A DNA stretch of 64,000 nucleotides from Blasia pusilla (lineage: Eukaryota; Marchantiophyta; Marchantiopsida; Blasiales). Positions 1-11,404 of this stretch are shown one piece after another. The stretch covers positions 19,654,001-19,718,000 of the forward strand of contig CM114273.1 in assembly GCA_050084515.1 (NCBI GenBank), given 5' to 3'. Position numbers and translations under genes: made by a program. The notes under the pieces were generated by a model. The model searched no databases, was not told where the DNA came from, and was given only the letters and a program-made list of their open reading frames with translations. Within the stretch, counting starts at the first letter, position 1. Every line of letters begins with the position of its first letter.

Positions 1-1530
1 ATAATTAGGAAGAAGCGTAGGAAAAGTGTTACACAGTGATTAACCTGCCATGATAGATTCCGTTCTGAAAGTAGGATGAGCCACCATTCTTGAGGTCTCT
101 TTGAGGTCTTCGTGGAGCTTTGTTATTCAAGATTTGCAAGAGTCTTCGTGTGCACTTGAGAAGAGTCTTTTCCAAGAGGGAAGAAAATCCTTTTATTCTT
201 TTGTACTTGTAAGACAATGTCTTTGTAGTTAGTCGGTAAAATCAATGAAAAAGAAGTTATTCTTATTATTTCTTATAAAACCTCTCTTTACTCAAGAAAC
301 AGTGGTCTCTTGGGAACGAACTTAGTACTTTGCGATAGAAAGAGTACCTTTTTCCTAGAGTTGTACATAACACTTCCCTTTATGAGGAGTTGCAACCTTG
401 GAGAGGTTGACCTTCCCAGCCATGTATGTCTCCACTTGGACCTATAGGGTCATAGGTTAGTTGGTAGTTGGTCTCATGAGGGGACCACATGTGTAGTTGT
501 TAGGGAGCTAGTAGGTGTGTACTACAAGTGAGTAGTGATCTACTAGGAGGGAGGTGACCTATGTGTACAGGTCACCCGTGGAGGTGCCCAGGGGTGTATA
601 CCTTGGATGAGGCTCATTTAGAGCTCATCTCCTTAGGATTATAGACCCTTGTTGGGATCCGTGATACAATGCGATGTGCATGTATTGAGCCTGGATTCTC
701 TCTTGAAGAGTGGGCTAGTAGTGATCAATAAGGAGATCACACATTTTGGGAATCTTTGTGCATACTTTCTCTTGTTGTTACACCCGTGCATTTCTGAATC
801 ATGAGTATGGCTGTTTGGATGAAGCACGGTTGATTGCAGATTTCATCAGAGTTTACAGTTCGTATTCAACTTTATATTGGGGTTGTCCAATTGTTCATGT
901 GTAGAGATGTTAGGATTCATAGTTAGATGGATCTTAGACATGTGTGTGCATGATAGCCGATATATGTAGGCAGCGATGTGTATTCCAACGACCAAAGGTT
1001 CATGGGGAAAAAGAATCCTGTCAACCGTTCACTTCCTTTTCCAGCATTATTCCTTTCCTTCTTGCTTTGTTGTGTCGGGCAAGTCAGAATAATTTCCAGA
1101 ATTTTGTTCATGTGACTCTTTTCTCAAAAGACCTTCCTTCCCAAATCTCCAATCTCCAACGATTCATCTGAACCAGAAGCGGGAATCTTGGCGGCTATTG
1201 GTCTGTCTCTTGCCAAGTGTTTGTCTACACAAGCGGTATACCATTTTGCTTAAGGCCGACAGCCAGCGGTTATTCACAAGCGGCAACTTGTGAATAGAGC
1301 CTAGGGACGATACCTCTACCCGAGGCATAGATATCTACCAGAGGATTTACTTTCACATACTCTAGCATAAGTTCTTTTTTTTCTTAGTCTTAGTCTTAGC
1401 CAAGCCAGCTGCTATTCATAGAGGGCAGAGATTTATGTAGCAAGGATCTGTCAAGGACATAATAGAAATTTAAGGCCCTTTGCTAAAAACTCTTTTTTCA
1501 GGTTTCTTTTCATGTAAATCGAAGCAAGCG
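1..1530. other. No supported gene; degenerate repeat-like DNA
   Basis: Only short ORFs with no recognisable domain are present. Around 30-140, read on the minus strand, the sequence resembles plus-strand sequence at about 35,190-35,340; both encode a phrase like DLKN followed by a serine-tyrosine-phenylalanine run and GRL. This suggests two copies of an unidentified dispersed repeat. Around 1,200-1,300 there are GC-rich 'gcggcaac/gcggttattc' words of the kind also seen at 2,650-3,060 and 18,040-18,390. Confidence 0.3.
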
Positions 1531-1534
1531 AGTT

Positions 1535-2502
1535 ATGAAAGAAGCGTTTCCGCTAGAAGATGTAGTTTATAGGATGGACTTTGCTAGGTTGGATGAGAGT
1601 GTGGATGTGGAGATGGCCAGCTTGATGGATATAAAGGGACTGTGGGAAGTGGACTAGACAGAATGTGATAAATATATGGTTACACATTTCTTGGCCATGT
1701 TCAACCCCAACACTTTCGAGGGCATGCTCCGACGAACATATGGGCATACCATGTTAGAGTATAGTTTATGTGCGTCTCCAGAACTCATAGCAAAGGCGTT
1801 CCAATTCAAGCACCTTGGCTCCTTTCTATCCATGGAGCGTCAACACACGGACCACAAGGAGCCAAGAATATATTCAAAGTATCTCACAAAGCTTGACAAG
1901 AATAGCCATGGCTACATGCTTGGCTATGTAGTGCAAAAGAACTTTTGGTCTTTGCTAATTCAGTTGAATTGTTGCTTCTATTCAAAAGCAAACCGGAGTG
2001 TGTACCTGCAAGCATGTTGTCCATGGCATGCCGTGGATGGGAAGGGATTCATGTGAATTGGGCAACGTATGTATATAGGAAACTAATGCTTGATATAAAG
2101 CATGTTCTCCGACCACAGGCAAAGAGAGAGAAAGTCAGGGAAACAGGAGTTAGAGTGATGTTAAGCATTCTCTTCAAGCATGGTGATGTTCCGTCTGCAC
2201 ATGAGGTTATAGTAGCAGAAGCCCGCCTAGTTTATGATCCAAAGATGAAAGATAAGACTGAAGTGGTGCACCAATTGAGGAAAGTGAGGGAAGGATCTCA
2301 AAGCCAGAAGGTCTCTAAGACACAACCTTCTGAGAAGAAGCTTCCTTGGAAGAGGAAAAATGTCGAACATGGTGCAAAGATGCCTAAAATTAATGATCAA
2401 TCAAGGCGACTATACATCAAACTAAAGATGCTTGCAAAAGAGTCCACGAGGAAGCAAACACCTCTGATGATAGCAATGATTTCATTGCTCCGAGGAAAGT
2501 AA
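1535..2502 (+). pseudogene. Degenerate unknown protein gene, possibly repeat-derived
   Basis: An open frame starts near 1,535, is broken by one TAG at about 1,655, continues in the same frame to about 1,950, then shifts by one base into the frame that ends at 2,502. Read together it would give about 320 residues. The first part is mixed; the tail is lysine-rich and charged (PSEKKLPWKRKN near 2,325-2,360). I do not recognise a domain. The combination of a nonsense codon, a frameshift and a following tandem-repeat block suggests the remnant of a mobile element or captured gene fragment. The large transposon E1 inserted about 0.8 kb downstream, and similar GGCTAA-type repeat words occur on its far side, so this may have belonged to a larger repeat unit that E1 split. 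Confidence 0.35.
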
Positions 2503-2649
2503 GGCGGAAAAAGGAGACCATGGATGAAGGCAAGAAAGAGCTTCCCCAATCTACGAAGAACATTCCCAAATCTCAGCCCAAATCTAGGGGATCAAAGAGC
2601 CATAAGGTGAGGCTAATATTTTGAAGTTATATTTCTACAGTCAACTTTG

Positions 2650-3060
2650 GCAGCTAATGCTTTGGTTAGTAGCTAATTCTTTGCTTCAAACCTTATGGGT
2701 TTCCTCGGCGGCTAATGGAAAACTCCTTGGCTAATGGTTTGATCGGTGGCTAATTTTTTGCTTCAAACCTTATGGGTTTCCTCGGCGGTTAATGGATAAA
2801 TCCTTGGCTGATGCTTTGGTTGGTGGCTAATTGTTTGCTTCAAACCTTATGGGTTTCCTCGGCGGCTAATGGATAACTCCTTGGCTAATGCTTTGGTCAG
2901 TGGCAAATTGTTTGCTTCAAACCTTATGGGTTTCCTTGGTGGCTAATGGATTACTCCTTGGCTATTGGTTTGGTCGGCAACTATTTTTTTTGCTTCAAAC
3001 CTTATGGGTTTGCTTGATGGCTAACTCCTTACTCGGCGGCTAATGGTTTGCACGGCGGCC
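2650..3060. repeat. ~77-bp tandem repeat, about five units
   Basis: The phrase TTGCTTCAAACCTTATGGGT recurs at 2,681, 2,758, 2,835, 2,912 and 2,990, a spacing of 77-78 bp. Each unit also holds GGCGGCTAATGG and ACTCCTTGGCTAATG words. The units are diverged, especially the last. No coding potential is apparent. Related GGCTAA/GCGGCTA words recur at 19,260-19,660. Confidence 0.9.
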
Positions 3061-3311
3061 GTTGGTAGTGTTTCCGACTTATCCTAACTTTGTGTTTCTA
3101 TTGTGCTTAGCAAGAGACGGGTATAGTTGCAGTAATAGTGAAGCAAGAGGACGCTTCAATAACAATATCCATAGATATTGGAAATTCAGCTCAAAATGTA
3201 AGATTGATTCCTCACCCTATTGCTTGTAAATGCTTGCCAATTTACACTCCCTGCTGGAAGATATGGAAGTTTGTGTTCACGGTCTCTTCACAGGAATCTC
3301 GTTGCAGGTTC

Positions 3312-3320
3312 AACAAAATT
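3312..3320. repeat. Left 9-bp target-site duplication of E1
   Basis: AACAAAATT directly precedes the E1 terminus GAGGGCTGG. The identical nine bases follow the right terminus at 16,576-16,584. A 9-bp duplication is characteristic of Mutator-like transposition. Confidence 0.92.
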
Positions 3321-3410
3321 GAGGGCTGGTATTCTGGCAGGAGAGAGTAAGAGAGGAGAGGAAGAGAGGAAGAGAGGAGAGTCTCTCTTCAAAAAAATGG
3401 CCAAATCCGC
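3321..3410 (+). repeat. E1 left terminus (methyltransferase-gene side)
   Basis: GAGGGCTGGTATTCTGGC is followed by GAGAGAGTAAGAGAGGAGAGG and more AAGAGAGG units, then AGTCTCTCTTC. The same terminus appears in inverse orientation at 37,020-37,043 and 51,258-51,282, so it is a recurring element end. It shares the GA-rich tract and the GTAAGAG word with the opposite end but is not an exact inverted copy of it. Confidence 0.85.
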
Positions 3411-3589
3411 CTCCTCTCTTCAAAACTTTTTGACATATTTGAAAATTTTGTTTGCTTTCAAATTCAGGAAATCTTTAGAAGAGAGTATTTAGTGGTCCAC
3501 ATTTGGCCCTAAAATAACCTCCTCTTTCCTGAGGGCGAGAAAAAAGGAGACATCATAAGACCACTACAAACATTTTTCCATCACTCTCC

Positions 3590-3815
3590 ATGTGAGCCTA
3601 AGTTTCTTAACATTCCCTGTCTCGGTCAACAAAAAGCAGTGCCCTTGGTATTTTTGTTGGAGGACCACCCGGATGCCAACCTCTCTTTTTGCAGGGATTG
3701 TTGCCTGCATCATGGCCTCCCCTAAATTTCCCCATAACCAACTTATTGTTGGTTATGAATGGTGTCTGCTCAAGACCAACTTTGTGAAATGTGAACACAT
3801 CAGATCCTAAGGTTG
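3590..3815 (-). pseudogene. E1 last conserved ORF of methyltransferase-side unit (block F)
   Basis: Minus-strand reading gives a conserved run containing KVGLEQTPFITN, then FRGGHDAGNNPCKKRGWH and GGPPTKIP. The same block occurs at 36,590-36,755 and 50,800-51,021 on the plus strand, in each case within about 500 bp of the GGGCTGG terminus. In the 50.8-kb copy a TTTCAG acceptor-like site immediately precedes KVGLEQ and the frame ends after SHGEW. It is therefore probably a terminal exon or a small separate gene of the transposon. No family recognised; the Gly-Gly-His and Cys-Lys-Lys-Arg features are suggestive of nucleic-acid or metal contact, but this is only inference. Confidence 0.45.
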
Positions 3816-4079
3816 AGAAACCGAGAAGCTGCACCCCTCCCAACCCGTAAGAAAGCTCACCATGAGAAAGGAAAGATTTTTAGATGTGATTTTCTTCCAC
3901 CTTGCACCCACGACGATCTAACAGGTTGGAAATCCGAAATGGCAATCCGACAGGTAGTAGGAATCCTACACATCTTAGACAAGAAAAGAAGCCTACAACT
4001 GGTTTGACGAATGTAGGGGAACGAGCCAAAAGTTAAGAAGCCTGCCACAATGCGTCAGAAGTTGGTCTCACCGGGATAG

Positions 4080-4200
4080 AGTCCGATCACTCAAGCAGTC
4101 AACGTGTCGGAATCCGACGCTTGCGTGGAAATGGTAAAAAAGTTGCAGTGGGCAAAAAGCAAAAAGTTGCAACCCGTCGGAATCATACGGGTTGCAAAAT
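4080..4200. repeat. Palindrome remnants in E1 terminal region
   Basis: Diverged copies of the family palindrome (for example CAACCCGTCGGAATCATACG followed by GGTTG near 4,170) lie between block F and block E. Their counterparts in E2 are at 50,237-50,340. Confidence 0.7.
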
Positions 4201-4337
4201 TGTAATTCTGAGTAGCTAAAAGAACACAATCCACAAGTCAAAAAAAATATTCCAGCAAACTTTTACAAACACCATTATGGGTTGAAAAAACTCGTCCTTT
4301 ATTACCTCCGAAGGAACCTCGGAAATGTACATTTGAC

Positions 4338-4640
4338 CTAGTCTATGATTTCTTCAGCCTCGTCATCTACAAATTTACTCCTAACTCTCCTCGGTGACAA
4401 TACCAAAGGAATGTCCTGGGATACAAGTGGCTCCTCTGGCCGATTGTAGACGGGGATCGAAAATGTTGGCGAATTCAAGAGCCTTGGCCCCCCCCTAGGT
4501 ACACCATAACGGTCCCATGTAACCTGATTTGAGTCCCACCGCCTTCCTCGGCAGTATACCTTGTACGCTCTGCAATGTGACAACCATCCAGTATCAATAT
4601 GTGCTCCGTCCCCAGTAATACCATTATGGCAATCGCCGCG
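4338..4640 (-). pseudogene. E1 conserved ORF of methyltransferase-side unit (block E)
   Basis: Two overlapping minus-strand frames together encode EHILILDGCHIAERTR, EEGGGTQIRLHGTVMVYLGGG, then IPVYNRPEEPLVSQDIP and an acidic end (VDDEAEEIID, stop). The E2 copy at 49,808-50,095 is uninterrupted, so the frame switch near 4,490 (an extra C in a C-run) is damage in E1. It follows the methyltransferase-like exon D with about 0.5 kb of noncoding, palindrome-bearing DNA between. The acidic C-terminus resembles that of exon D (LQELSDDDE), so it may be an alternative or additional C-terminal exon. Function unknown. Confidence 0.45.
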
Positions 4641-4769
4641 GTGTAGTAGGAATCCAACACGCCGAGAGAGAAGAAAAGAAGCCTCGCTTTGCCTTTACGA
4701 GTTGAGGGGAAGGTGCCAAGGGAAGAAGCCCGCCAGACTGCCTCTTAAGTTGGACCAACAGGGAAAGAG

Positions 4770-4935
4770 TCCGATCAGGCAACCTGTCGGAATCCGACAC
4801 GTTTCCTGGAAGTGGTCAAAAGGGTGCAGTGGTCAAAAAGTGAAAAGTTGCAAGCAAGAGAAATCCGACGGGTTGCAGTGGTCAAAAAGTGAAAAGTTGC
4901 AAGCAGGAGAAATCCGACGGGTTGCAAAATAGAAG
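4770..4935. repeat. Palindrome copies and a 54-bp direct repeat in E1
   Basis: Copies of the AACCTGTCGG/CCGACGGGTTG type occur near 4,780-4,805 and 4,865-4,925. A short direct repeat of the phrase GGTCAAAAAGTGAAAAGTTG begins near 4,831 and again near 4,881. Confidence 0.7.
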
Positions 4936-5755
4936 TCCGCGGAGTACATAGACGATCACATTCGAAAAGACAAAAAATGTTCAGCAAACTTTTACAAGCA
5001 CCACCATCGTTCGAAAAACATTTCTGCTTTATATCATCCAAAAAATGAATCAGACATTTGATCTATTCTATGAAATCTTTTGCCTCATCAAAAAAACTCC
5101 CTACTCCAAACGCGCTGCAGTCAATTTGGGTCATTGACTTCTTTGAACTCACTCGTCATCGTCCGAGAGCTCTTGCAAAATTACTTTCGGCCTTGCCCTC
5201 CCGATTTTTGGAATCGTTGGAAGTGACAATGAAGTCACTACCAAGGGTGGGTCTGGAACCGGAGCTCTCGGCTTTGGTGGAGAGTTATGCCCAACGAGCC
5301 TTTCAGATTCTCGCCTTTGCCTCCTTGCAAAGGTCAAACAGTTCTTGCCTTCCCTCGAGGCAGAGAATGTTCCTGCCACTCTGCCAGGCGCCTTTGATAC
5401 TTGCCCCTGAAAGTCCCACTAAGTCGAACACCAAGTCACCCGGCCTTGAGCAGAGCTCGATGAGCGTTTGCATCAGGGCCGGCGACTTTTCCCTTCCTCC
5501 CGAAGTGGGGTCTTGTCTTGCATGTAAATTCCGGGGGAATTGTACAAACTATCTAAGTGTACCCATCGAGCATGGATCCACGGGATCTGAATCTTAAACA
5601 CTGGAAATTGTGCTCGGGCGAATGAAGCAAGACGTAGGAGTGGTCCATCAGTAAATCAAAGACGTTGGAAACAATGTCAAACAACTAAAGAAGTCGGCTT
5701 GAGAACATTTTCAAGCATCTTGACTTTGGATCAACTGTCGAGTCCGAGCGGGTTT

Positions 5756-5977
5756 TGTCCGTGAGCAACCCGTCGGAAGGCGACGGGTTCTTGGCCTAGA
5801 GCGAGCCCATGCTCGCTTTGAGAGCAACCGCGGTTGCAGGTACACCGCGGTTTTCCCTGTGTATGTGGGAAAGATGCAACCCGTCGGAAACCGACGGGTT
5901 GCTCTCAGCCGAGCATGGGCTACTCTAAGCCAGCAACCCGTCGCCTTCCGACGGGTTGCTCACGGAAAAAATAAACG
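5756..5977. repeat. Inverted repeat in E1 intron 3, made of palindromes
   Basis: Arms begin and end with CCGTGAGCAACCCGTCGG and its complement and include a second pair of palindromes plus the words GAGCCCATGCTCG/CGAGCATGGGCT. The centre is reduced relative to E2 (48,353-48,656), where the full ~300-bp hairpin is retained. Confidence 0.85.
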
Positions 5978-8099
5978 GAGATTGACACTCATTATACTCA
6001 CTCAACGGAGATGAGCACTCATTATACAGATCATTAAAATATAATTGAGATTATAGTACAGGAATTGAGCCTTACCCGAATCTGACTCGTCGCGGATCGG
6101 AGTGGGTACTCATTTTTTATGATCCACGATTGCGCCGTCCTCCACTTTAGTGACCTCTTGACGCACTGGAGGTTGAAGAGCTCGTCCTTGCTCCCTCCAG
6201 TCAACACCAAGAAGCAACCCCTGTCACTCAGATAGGCGTCTGCAAAGGAGAACAATAAGAGAATCTGGTCATAAGAGAGCGGCACATTCCACTCAGGTAA
6301 CTCGTCCGACGGATTCTCGCCCCAAAGTTGCAACCCTGAGGGCAGATCAGCGATCAAGAGATCCACCGCAACCTCTTCGACCACTCCATTCACCGTCCAG
6401 GCAGCGTGCCCGTTTCGTTGGAGCTTCCGTCCCAGCGTTGTCAATTTATCGATGGCTGGTGTCGACGCTTGAGAACTGAAGCTCTTCAGCTCATCCAGTA
6501 AAGGAGTGAACTGAAGGAGGACGCTTGTCCGGGTCATACTTTGTTTGTGTCTTCCCAAGGATGATGGACTGTATTCTCCTTGGAACAACCATGGCACCTC
6601 TCGCTTCCGCTTCTCCCGAGTCTGCGGACGGCTTGTCGGGGTCTCTATGACCTCAGACTCTGGTGGGGTTTTTTTCGCCGAGGACCTGGTCCGACCCTCT
6701 CTCCTCGATCGCCCGGACAATTCCGCCTCTGGCCTTGAATCTTCAACCTCTCTTTGGGAAGACTCGGCCTCTGAATTTTTCCCTCCCCTCGCCTTGCCTT
6801 TGAGACCCGCTCTGGATTTGTCTTTGGCTGTGCGGACCTTGGAAGCCAACTCATTTGTCTCGTGGGCTGCTCTTCTGCATCTCCTCCGAAGAAGTCTTCA
6901 GCCGACGAAATTGGGGATGTTGTCTTGTCCTGAGGCCACCTTTGCATCATGAAGCACTCGTAATCCTTATCGGTGATGTCTTTGGTCGTTGAAGTCGAGC
7001 CAAATGGGGCAATTCTCAACCTCCCAATCGGACATGTGCTGCCCCATCTCCATGTCGTACATGGAGAATGTCTCTGCATCCGGCGGCGAAGCCCACAATT
7101 TCAAGGCTGTCGGTAATTTTCCCCACGTACCTGCATTCTTACACTGGACAAGGTACCTGAAGACCATCCGTTGGGCAGCTTTTAGTCAAACAGAATCGGC
7201 CGTCTGCTCCTGTAGATCTCGCTTCTTCTTCGCTTGATCCCGTTTGTTCCCCTCTACTTCTTCGTCAAGCTCTGCCTGAGGGAGGACGCAAACCTTGAAC
7301 ATGGTCTTCAATCCTGGGTTTTTGGTTGGCTTGTCCCGGTTGTCGTCGAGCCAAACCTCAAAATCTCCAGAACTTTCAAGGTTTGCTTCATCCGAGATGG
7401 GCTCTAATCTTCTGAGCTCCGCTTGCAGACCGTCCAGCACGGACTTTTCGATAACCCGCAACGCGTCCCAGAACGACCATTCGCGTAGCTAGTGGGAGAT
7501 CACTGGATTGGACACACCCAGAGGATGGTGTGCCGCCCTCTTCTGGGCCTCTATGCCCTCGAGAATGATTTTCATCAGTCGGATCCTCCTAAACTCGCTT
7601 ATGCCGGACAACGCAAACCGATGCACGCGATCCAGGGACACTTTCTCCCCAATCCGACCATGCGGATCTTCATCCCTTTTCCTCAGGCGCTTGATAATCG
7701 CCTTCAGCTCCTTGTAGAACTCCGGACCAAGTTCGGGGTTGAGAATGCTGATGTATCGCTGCATCTTGCTTGCCGTGTATTTCGTTGCTGCAGATACTGC
7801 AACTTGGATGAATTTCGCGCGCTCAGACGCAGATACCTTCTCCCTCCGCTCCAGCTCCAGTGCAACGCTTTTCTTCACGGCCTGTATCTTCGACCAGCAA
7901 AGGATGGTTACGGCTGCATCTTGGGAAATAAACTTATTTGCCCAAGTTTTCTTTTTAATCTGAGCACCCTTTGCAAGCATCTGATTGACAAGGGCATCGC
8001 CCAAGAACCCCAGACTCTCCGGGTGCGTCGTAAGCACCTTCCTCACCCGATCGCGATCCTGGATCCGGTGGTGGGTGACATTCCCCTCCGATACAATCC

Positions 8100-8800
8100 A
8101 CGCACATCCAAACTCAACCCGTCAGGAAATTACATGGGTTCCTGCAACCCGTCAGACTCGACGGGTCGTCACAGCTCAAGGTCGGATTCTAGCAACGAGC
8201 TCAATGATGCAACCCGTCGGAGTCTGACGGATTGCATTCACATTTGCTAAAGCCTGGTTTCAACCCATCGGACTCCGACGGGTTGTCCAACTGAACATAC
8301 TAACGTGAACATAGCAACCCGTCGGAGTCCGACAGGTTGCGCAATTGAATGTAAACTTGCAATTTGACGCGAAATTTGGGGAACCAACTTCCGAATGCAA
8401 CCCGTCGGACTCCGACGGGTTGCTTTGGGGAAAAAACCTTCTAAACCTTCTGCAGTCATTGAACAACTCGTCGGAGTCCGACGAGTTGCATTCTTCAAAA
8501 AACATCCTGACAAGGCGGCAAGTCGAGCAGCCCGTCGGACTCCGACGGTTTGCTTTGGGCCAAAAACTAATTAAATCTGTGGTCAATCGAACAACTCGTC
8601 GGAGTCCGACGAGTTGCATTCTTAAAAAAAATCCGAAAAAGCGTCGAGTCGAGCAACCCGTCGGAGTCCGACGAGTTCCTTTCGGCAAAAACAAACCTAA
8701 CCCATTCATCAATCGAGCAAGTCGCCGGAGTCCGACAAGTTGCGTAAGTGTTAAAGCATCCCAACAACCGTCCCGACGAGTTGCGCAAGTGTTAAAGATA
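8100..8800. repeat. Palindrome array in E1 intron 2
   Basis: At least ten palindromes in ~680 bp, spaced about 60-65 bp. Both arm types occur: CAACCCGTCGG with CCGACGGGTTG, and CAACTCGTCGG with CCGACGAGTTG. Spacers are themselves related (CAAAAA...AAACC words), so this is a tandem repeat with a palindromic core rather than unrelated inserts. Confidence 0.92.
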
Positions 8801-8856
8801 CTCACGTGTTCATGGCATGTCGCGCAAGTGTTAAAGATACTCACGTGTTCATGGCA

Positions 8857-9858
8857 TGTCGCGCCCCTACTCTCCTTGAACGTCAATCTTTAGTGTTTCG
8901 GAAGCGTGCGTTCAGTAGGTCACGAACTCATCGCCGATCTGCACCCAAACACGGACTCTCGTTAGTCGGGTTTGGCCAACCGGCGTTCCTACCCACCGAG
9001 TCCTCAACTCCGCGTCTCATGAAGCTCAACCTTGCTTAGTTCCTAGCTTCCAACACATGGCAAGTCCTTCAAGACTTGGAACAGACTTTCTGGTTAGTCC
9101 AAGGATCTGAAACGGCACTTGCGCGCCTAGCGATCCCAACTGTTCAACGGTCCTCGGGTGAGTTCCAAACCGAGACCCAAGTAATTGAGTTGCGGGGTGG
9201 AATCCAAGAGGGATGTCTAAAATCGCCTCACTGGACTTGGTGCAGGTTTTCCAACCCAACCCCCAAACTCGCGTTCCGTTCCATGCCCTTGAGCCGCCCC
9301 GCGGCGCCCAAAGTGGGGTTTGGGTTCCAAGCACTCTCGGAGACCTTCCCCCTTACTAGTACTTCTGGGGTTCTCCAATAACCCCTCCCCTTTGGGAAAA
9401 GAGGGTCGGGCCCTTCATTGTGGCCCTCAACCCGACTCCACTTACAGTCGTTTTCGGGTCGTATCTCGGTCGTTGCTTACGCGTTTGTAGCGATCTTTAG
9501 TGCGTTTGGACCGGCTCTCCATAAGCTTTCCAACGCATCCTTATTTGCTCCAAACGCATCTTGGCGCTAAAAGTTATGGCCATAAATACAGTCGGAAACT
9601 CTCAAACCCTAGTGGCGTTCCAAATCCGGATCTTCCTTTTGGCAACCCACTTCCTAGACTCGACTTCTTTCAAGTCTCATTCCGCGTTTGGTCCAGGTTT
9701 CTCAATCGTGACCATAACACCTGAAATGCAACTCCTCGCTTGCATCTCGTCTCTTGTCTCCTCTTTGAGACAACTCCAACGCGCAAACCATCTTAGCGTG
9801 AGCCCGCTAATGTTCCGATGTTCCGCTTGGCACTTGTTTGGTCATGAGGGTCGCGACA
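8857..9858. mobile_element. Solo-LTR-like insertion in exon B of E1
   Basis: About 1 kb absent from the equivalent place in E2 and E3. It begins TGTCGCGCCCC and ends GGGTCGCGACA, so the ends form TG...CA with 7-bp inverted repeats, as in LTRs. No ORF of note lies inside. A clean 5-bp target duplication is not visible (left flank ATGGCA, right flank CATGC). Immediately to the left, a ~45-bp segment containing the exon B end and the first bases of the LTR is tandemly duplicated (about 8,795-8,866). Confidence 0.6.
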
Positions 9859-11317
9859 CATGCATTGCCATCTCCACCATCGCCATGTGATGAGGGAATG
9901 GGTGAAGGACCACTGCCTTCACGCAGAAATGTGCCTCCAATGAGTTGGGCGCTCCTCCGCAAACTTGGTGCACGCCATGAACCTGTGATTTCCATTCCAA
10001 ATGAAGAAATGCAGATTCCTCATCCAGCTGAATTCCGTGCCCTCAACTTGCCTTCTGAAATCCTGGCCTCGCATCCTCCAGAATGTGTCAAGCTTTTCTA
10101 AGTCCTCCTCCGTAACCAGAGCTTGGGTTCCATGCTCGTCGTAAGGCTGAACATAGAAGGGAGGAAAGCTGTCGACGTAGGATGCTATTGCCGCCGATTG
10201 TTTAAGCTTCGCGATGTCCTCGTCGGACTGAATTTCGCGGACGTATTCCATTGTCCGCAATCGGCAGAGTGGAATCCTCGGGGCGTTGTGGCCCTCCATG
10301 AGTGCCATCTGCTTTACCACCTGTCAGAACCGGGACAAGATGAATAAGCTACACTGAATTCCCAATGAATTGCAATTCACATAATTCAAAAAACCCAGAT
10401 CCTCTCTTACCCGCTCGAAAATGGGGTCGGTTTCTTGACCAGCTAACTTGTCTGAGACAGAAGCTGCCAAATCGACTGGGAACTCGTCGATCCGATAGAG
10501 GTCGATGTCCTCCGCCGGGCTTGGAGTCGAGAATGACCGTTCTCCCGCTTCTTCGGCCATGTCCACCATCTCCACGCTGGCGGTCCTCATGACCTCGTCG
10601 TCATCGATTTCAACTTCTGGCGTTTCCACTATGTTGATTGTGTCCCCGGACTTCATGGAGGACATTTCTCGCATCTCAACACTTTTGGTTGGACGGGCAG
10701 GGCTATCGTCAATGGCTATCACTTTTTCCCTCCTCGCTTTATCCAATTCTGCCCTCCTCACCGACGCGTCCAGACGCTTCTTTTCTCTCTTTTTGTCGGC
10801 GATCCTTTTCTTCAAGGCCTGCGACGTCTCAGCCTCTGCGTTCTGTTTATCGAGCGCCTCTTGAACACGTCTCGCAAGAAGCACTTGGTTGTGCATCTCC
10901 GCTTCCCTTTCCCCCTCCTCGATTTCCTGTTGCCTAATTTCATTCGCCGAACGAGGCCCAAGAGATGCTGACGCAGGAGTCCTAATGGACTTCGGAGTGA
11001 AGCTCCCAGACTTGTTGGCTTGTGATTTTTTCCTCGTCATTTTTTCCGGAAATGCCTCCACGACAAATCCCTTGATCACTCGCCTTGCTGATGTCGAGAT
11101 GGGGAGCTCGAATCGCCTTGATGGGTAGCTCGAATCGACCCGCGACCGTTGCTCGAACCGTCTCATTGTCGTTGGTCGTCGAACTCATTGTCGTTCCCTC
11201 CTATCGACTCGCGATGTGTCGCGTGTGAAACGCCCCCTTCGATATCGATCGGTTGTTGCGGGAGAGTGAGGAATGAAGATCGCGAAATGAGAAACCGGAA
11301 ATGAGCGATTTCTGCCC

Positions 11318-11325
11318 TATTTATA
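11318..11325 (-). promoter_or_regulatory. TATA box of E1 ParB/methyltransferase gene
   Basis: TATAAATA on the minus strand, 278 bp upstream of the start at 11,040. The same TATA plus the following GAAATCGCTCATTTCC is found in E2 (44,028) and, less perfectly, in E4 (39,262). Just upstream are two CCAACGG words flanking GTCAG, conserved in all four copies. Confidence 0.7.
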
Positions 11326-11404
11326 CTTTTCTAGCCGTTGGGCTGACCGTTGGGTTCCGTCGTCCTTTCGATGGCGACGTGCCGGAGGTTACGGAAGTCT
11401 GAAG

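Larger units (their letters stand above)
5149..11040 (-). pseudogene. E1 ParB-domain / N6-N4 methyltransferase-like gene
   Basis: Comparison with E2 and E3 gives four exons. Exon A (10,411-11,040, 210 codons) starts with MTRKKSQ, is basic then coiled-coil-like and acidic, and ends at a GTAAGA donor; intron 1 is 90 bp. Exon B (10,320 to about 8,835, interrupted by an LTR-like insertion) has a ParB-like core ending NGNHRFMA. Intron 2 holds a palindrome array. Exon C (6,076-8,098) ends with a methyltransferase-like motif-IV region, IADLPSG, and a downstream GCFLVLTGG strand. Intron 3 holds an inverted repeat. Exon D (5,149-5,648) has EKSPALMQTLIELCSRPGD followed by LVFDLVGLSGAS and GRNILCLEG, matching the C-terminal half of N6_N4_Mtase proteins. 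The motif order IV then I fits the beta class. Defects: acceptor CAG changed to CTG before exon D, CAG lost before exon C, several frameshifts and stops. Start chosen because M-x-RKK is conserved in four copies. Confidence 0.75.

Noticed and set aside
7492-8250. 252-codon plus-strand ORF
   Set aside because: Antisense shadow of exon C of the E1 methyltransferase-like gene, extended into the intron 2 palindromes; the minus strand carries the sequence conserved in E2 and E3.
8260-8893. Several 180-250-codon ORFs rich in RRTPTSC or ATRRSPTGC repeats on both strands
   Set aside because: They translate the palindrome arrays; the same repeat peptides appear on both strands and in every array (also 11,350-12,000, 38,569-39,306, 43,290-44,000, 53,539-54,138, 55,638-56,000).
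8857-9858. 5-bp TCGCG read as a target-site duplication around the ~1-kb insertion
   Set aside because: TCGCG is part of the terminal TGTCGCG/CGCGACA inverted repeat of the insertion itself, and the flanks beyond it do not match.
9500-9890. Plus-strand ORFs inside the LTR-like insertion
   Set aside because: No recognisable domain; located in a solo-LTR-like segment absent from sister copies.
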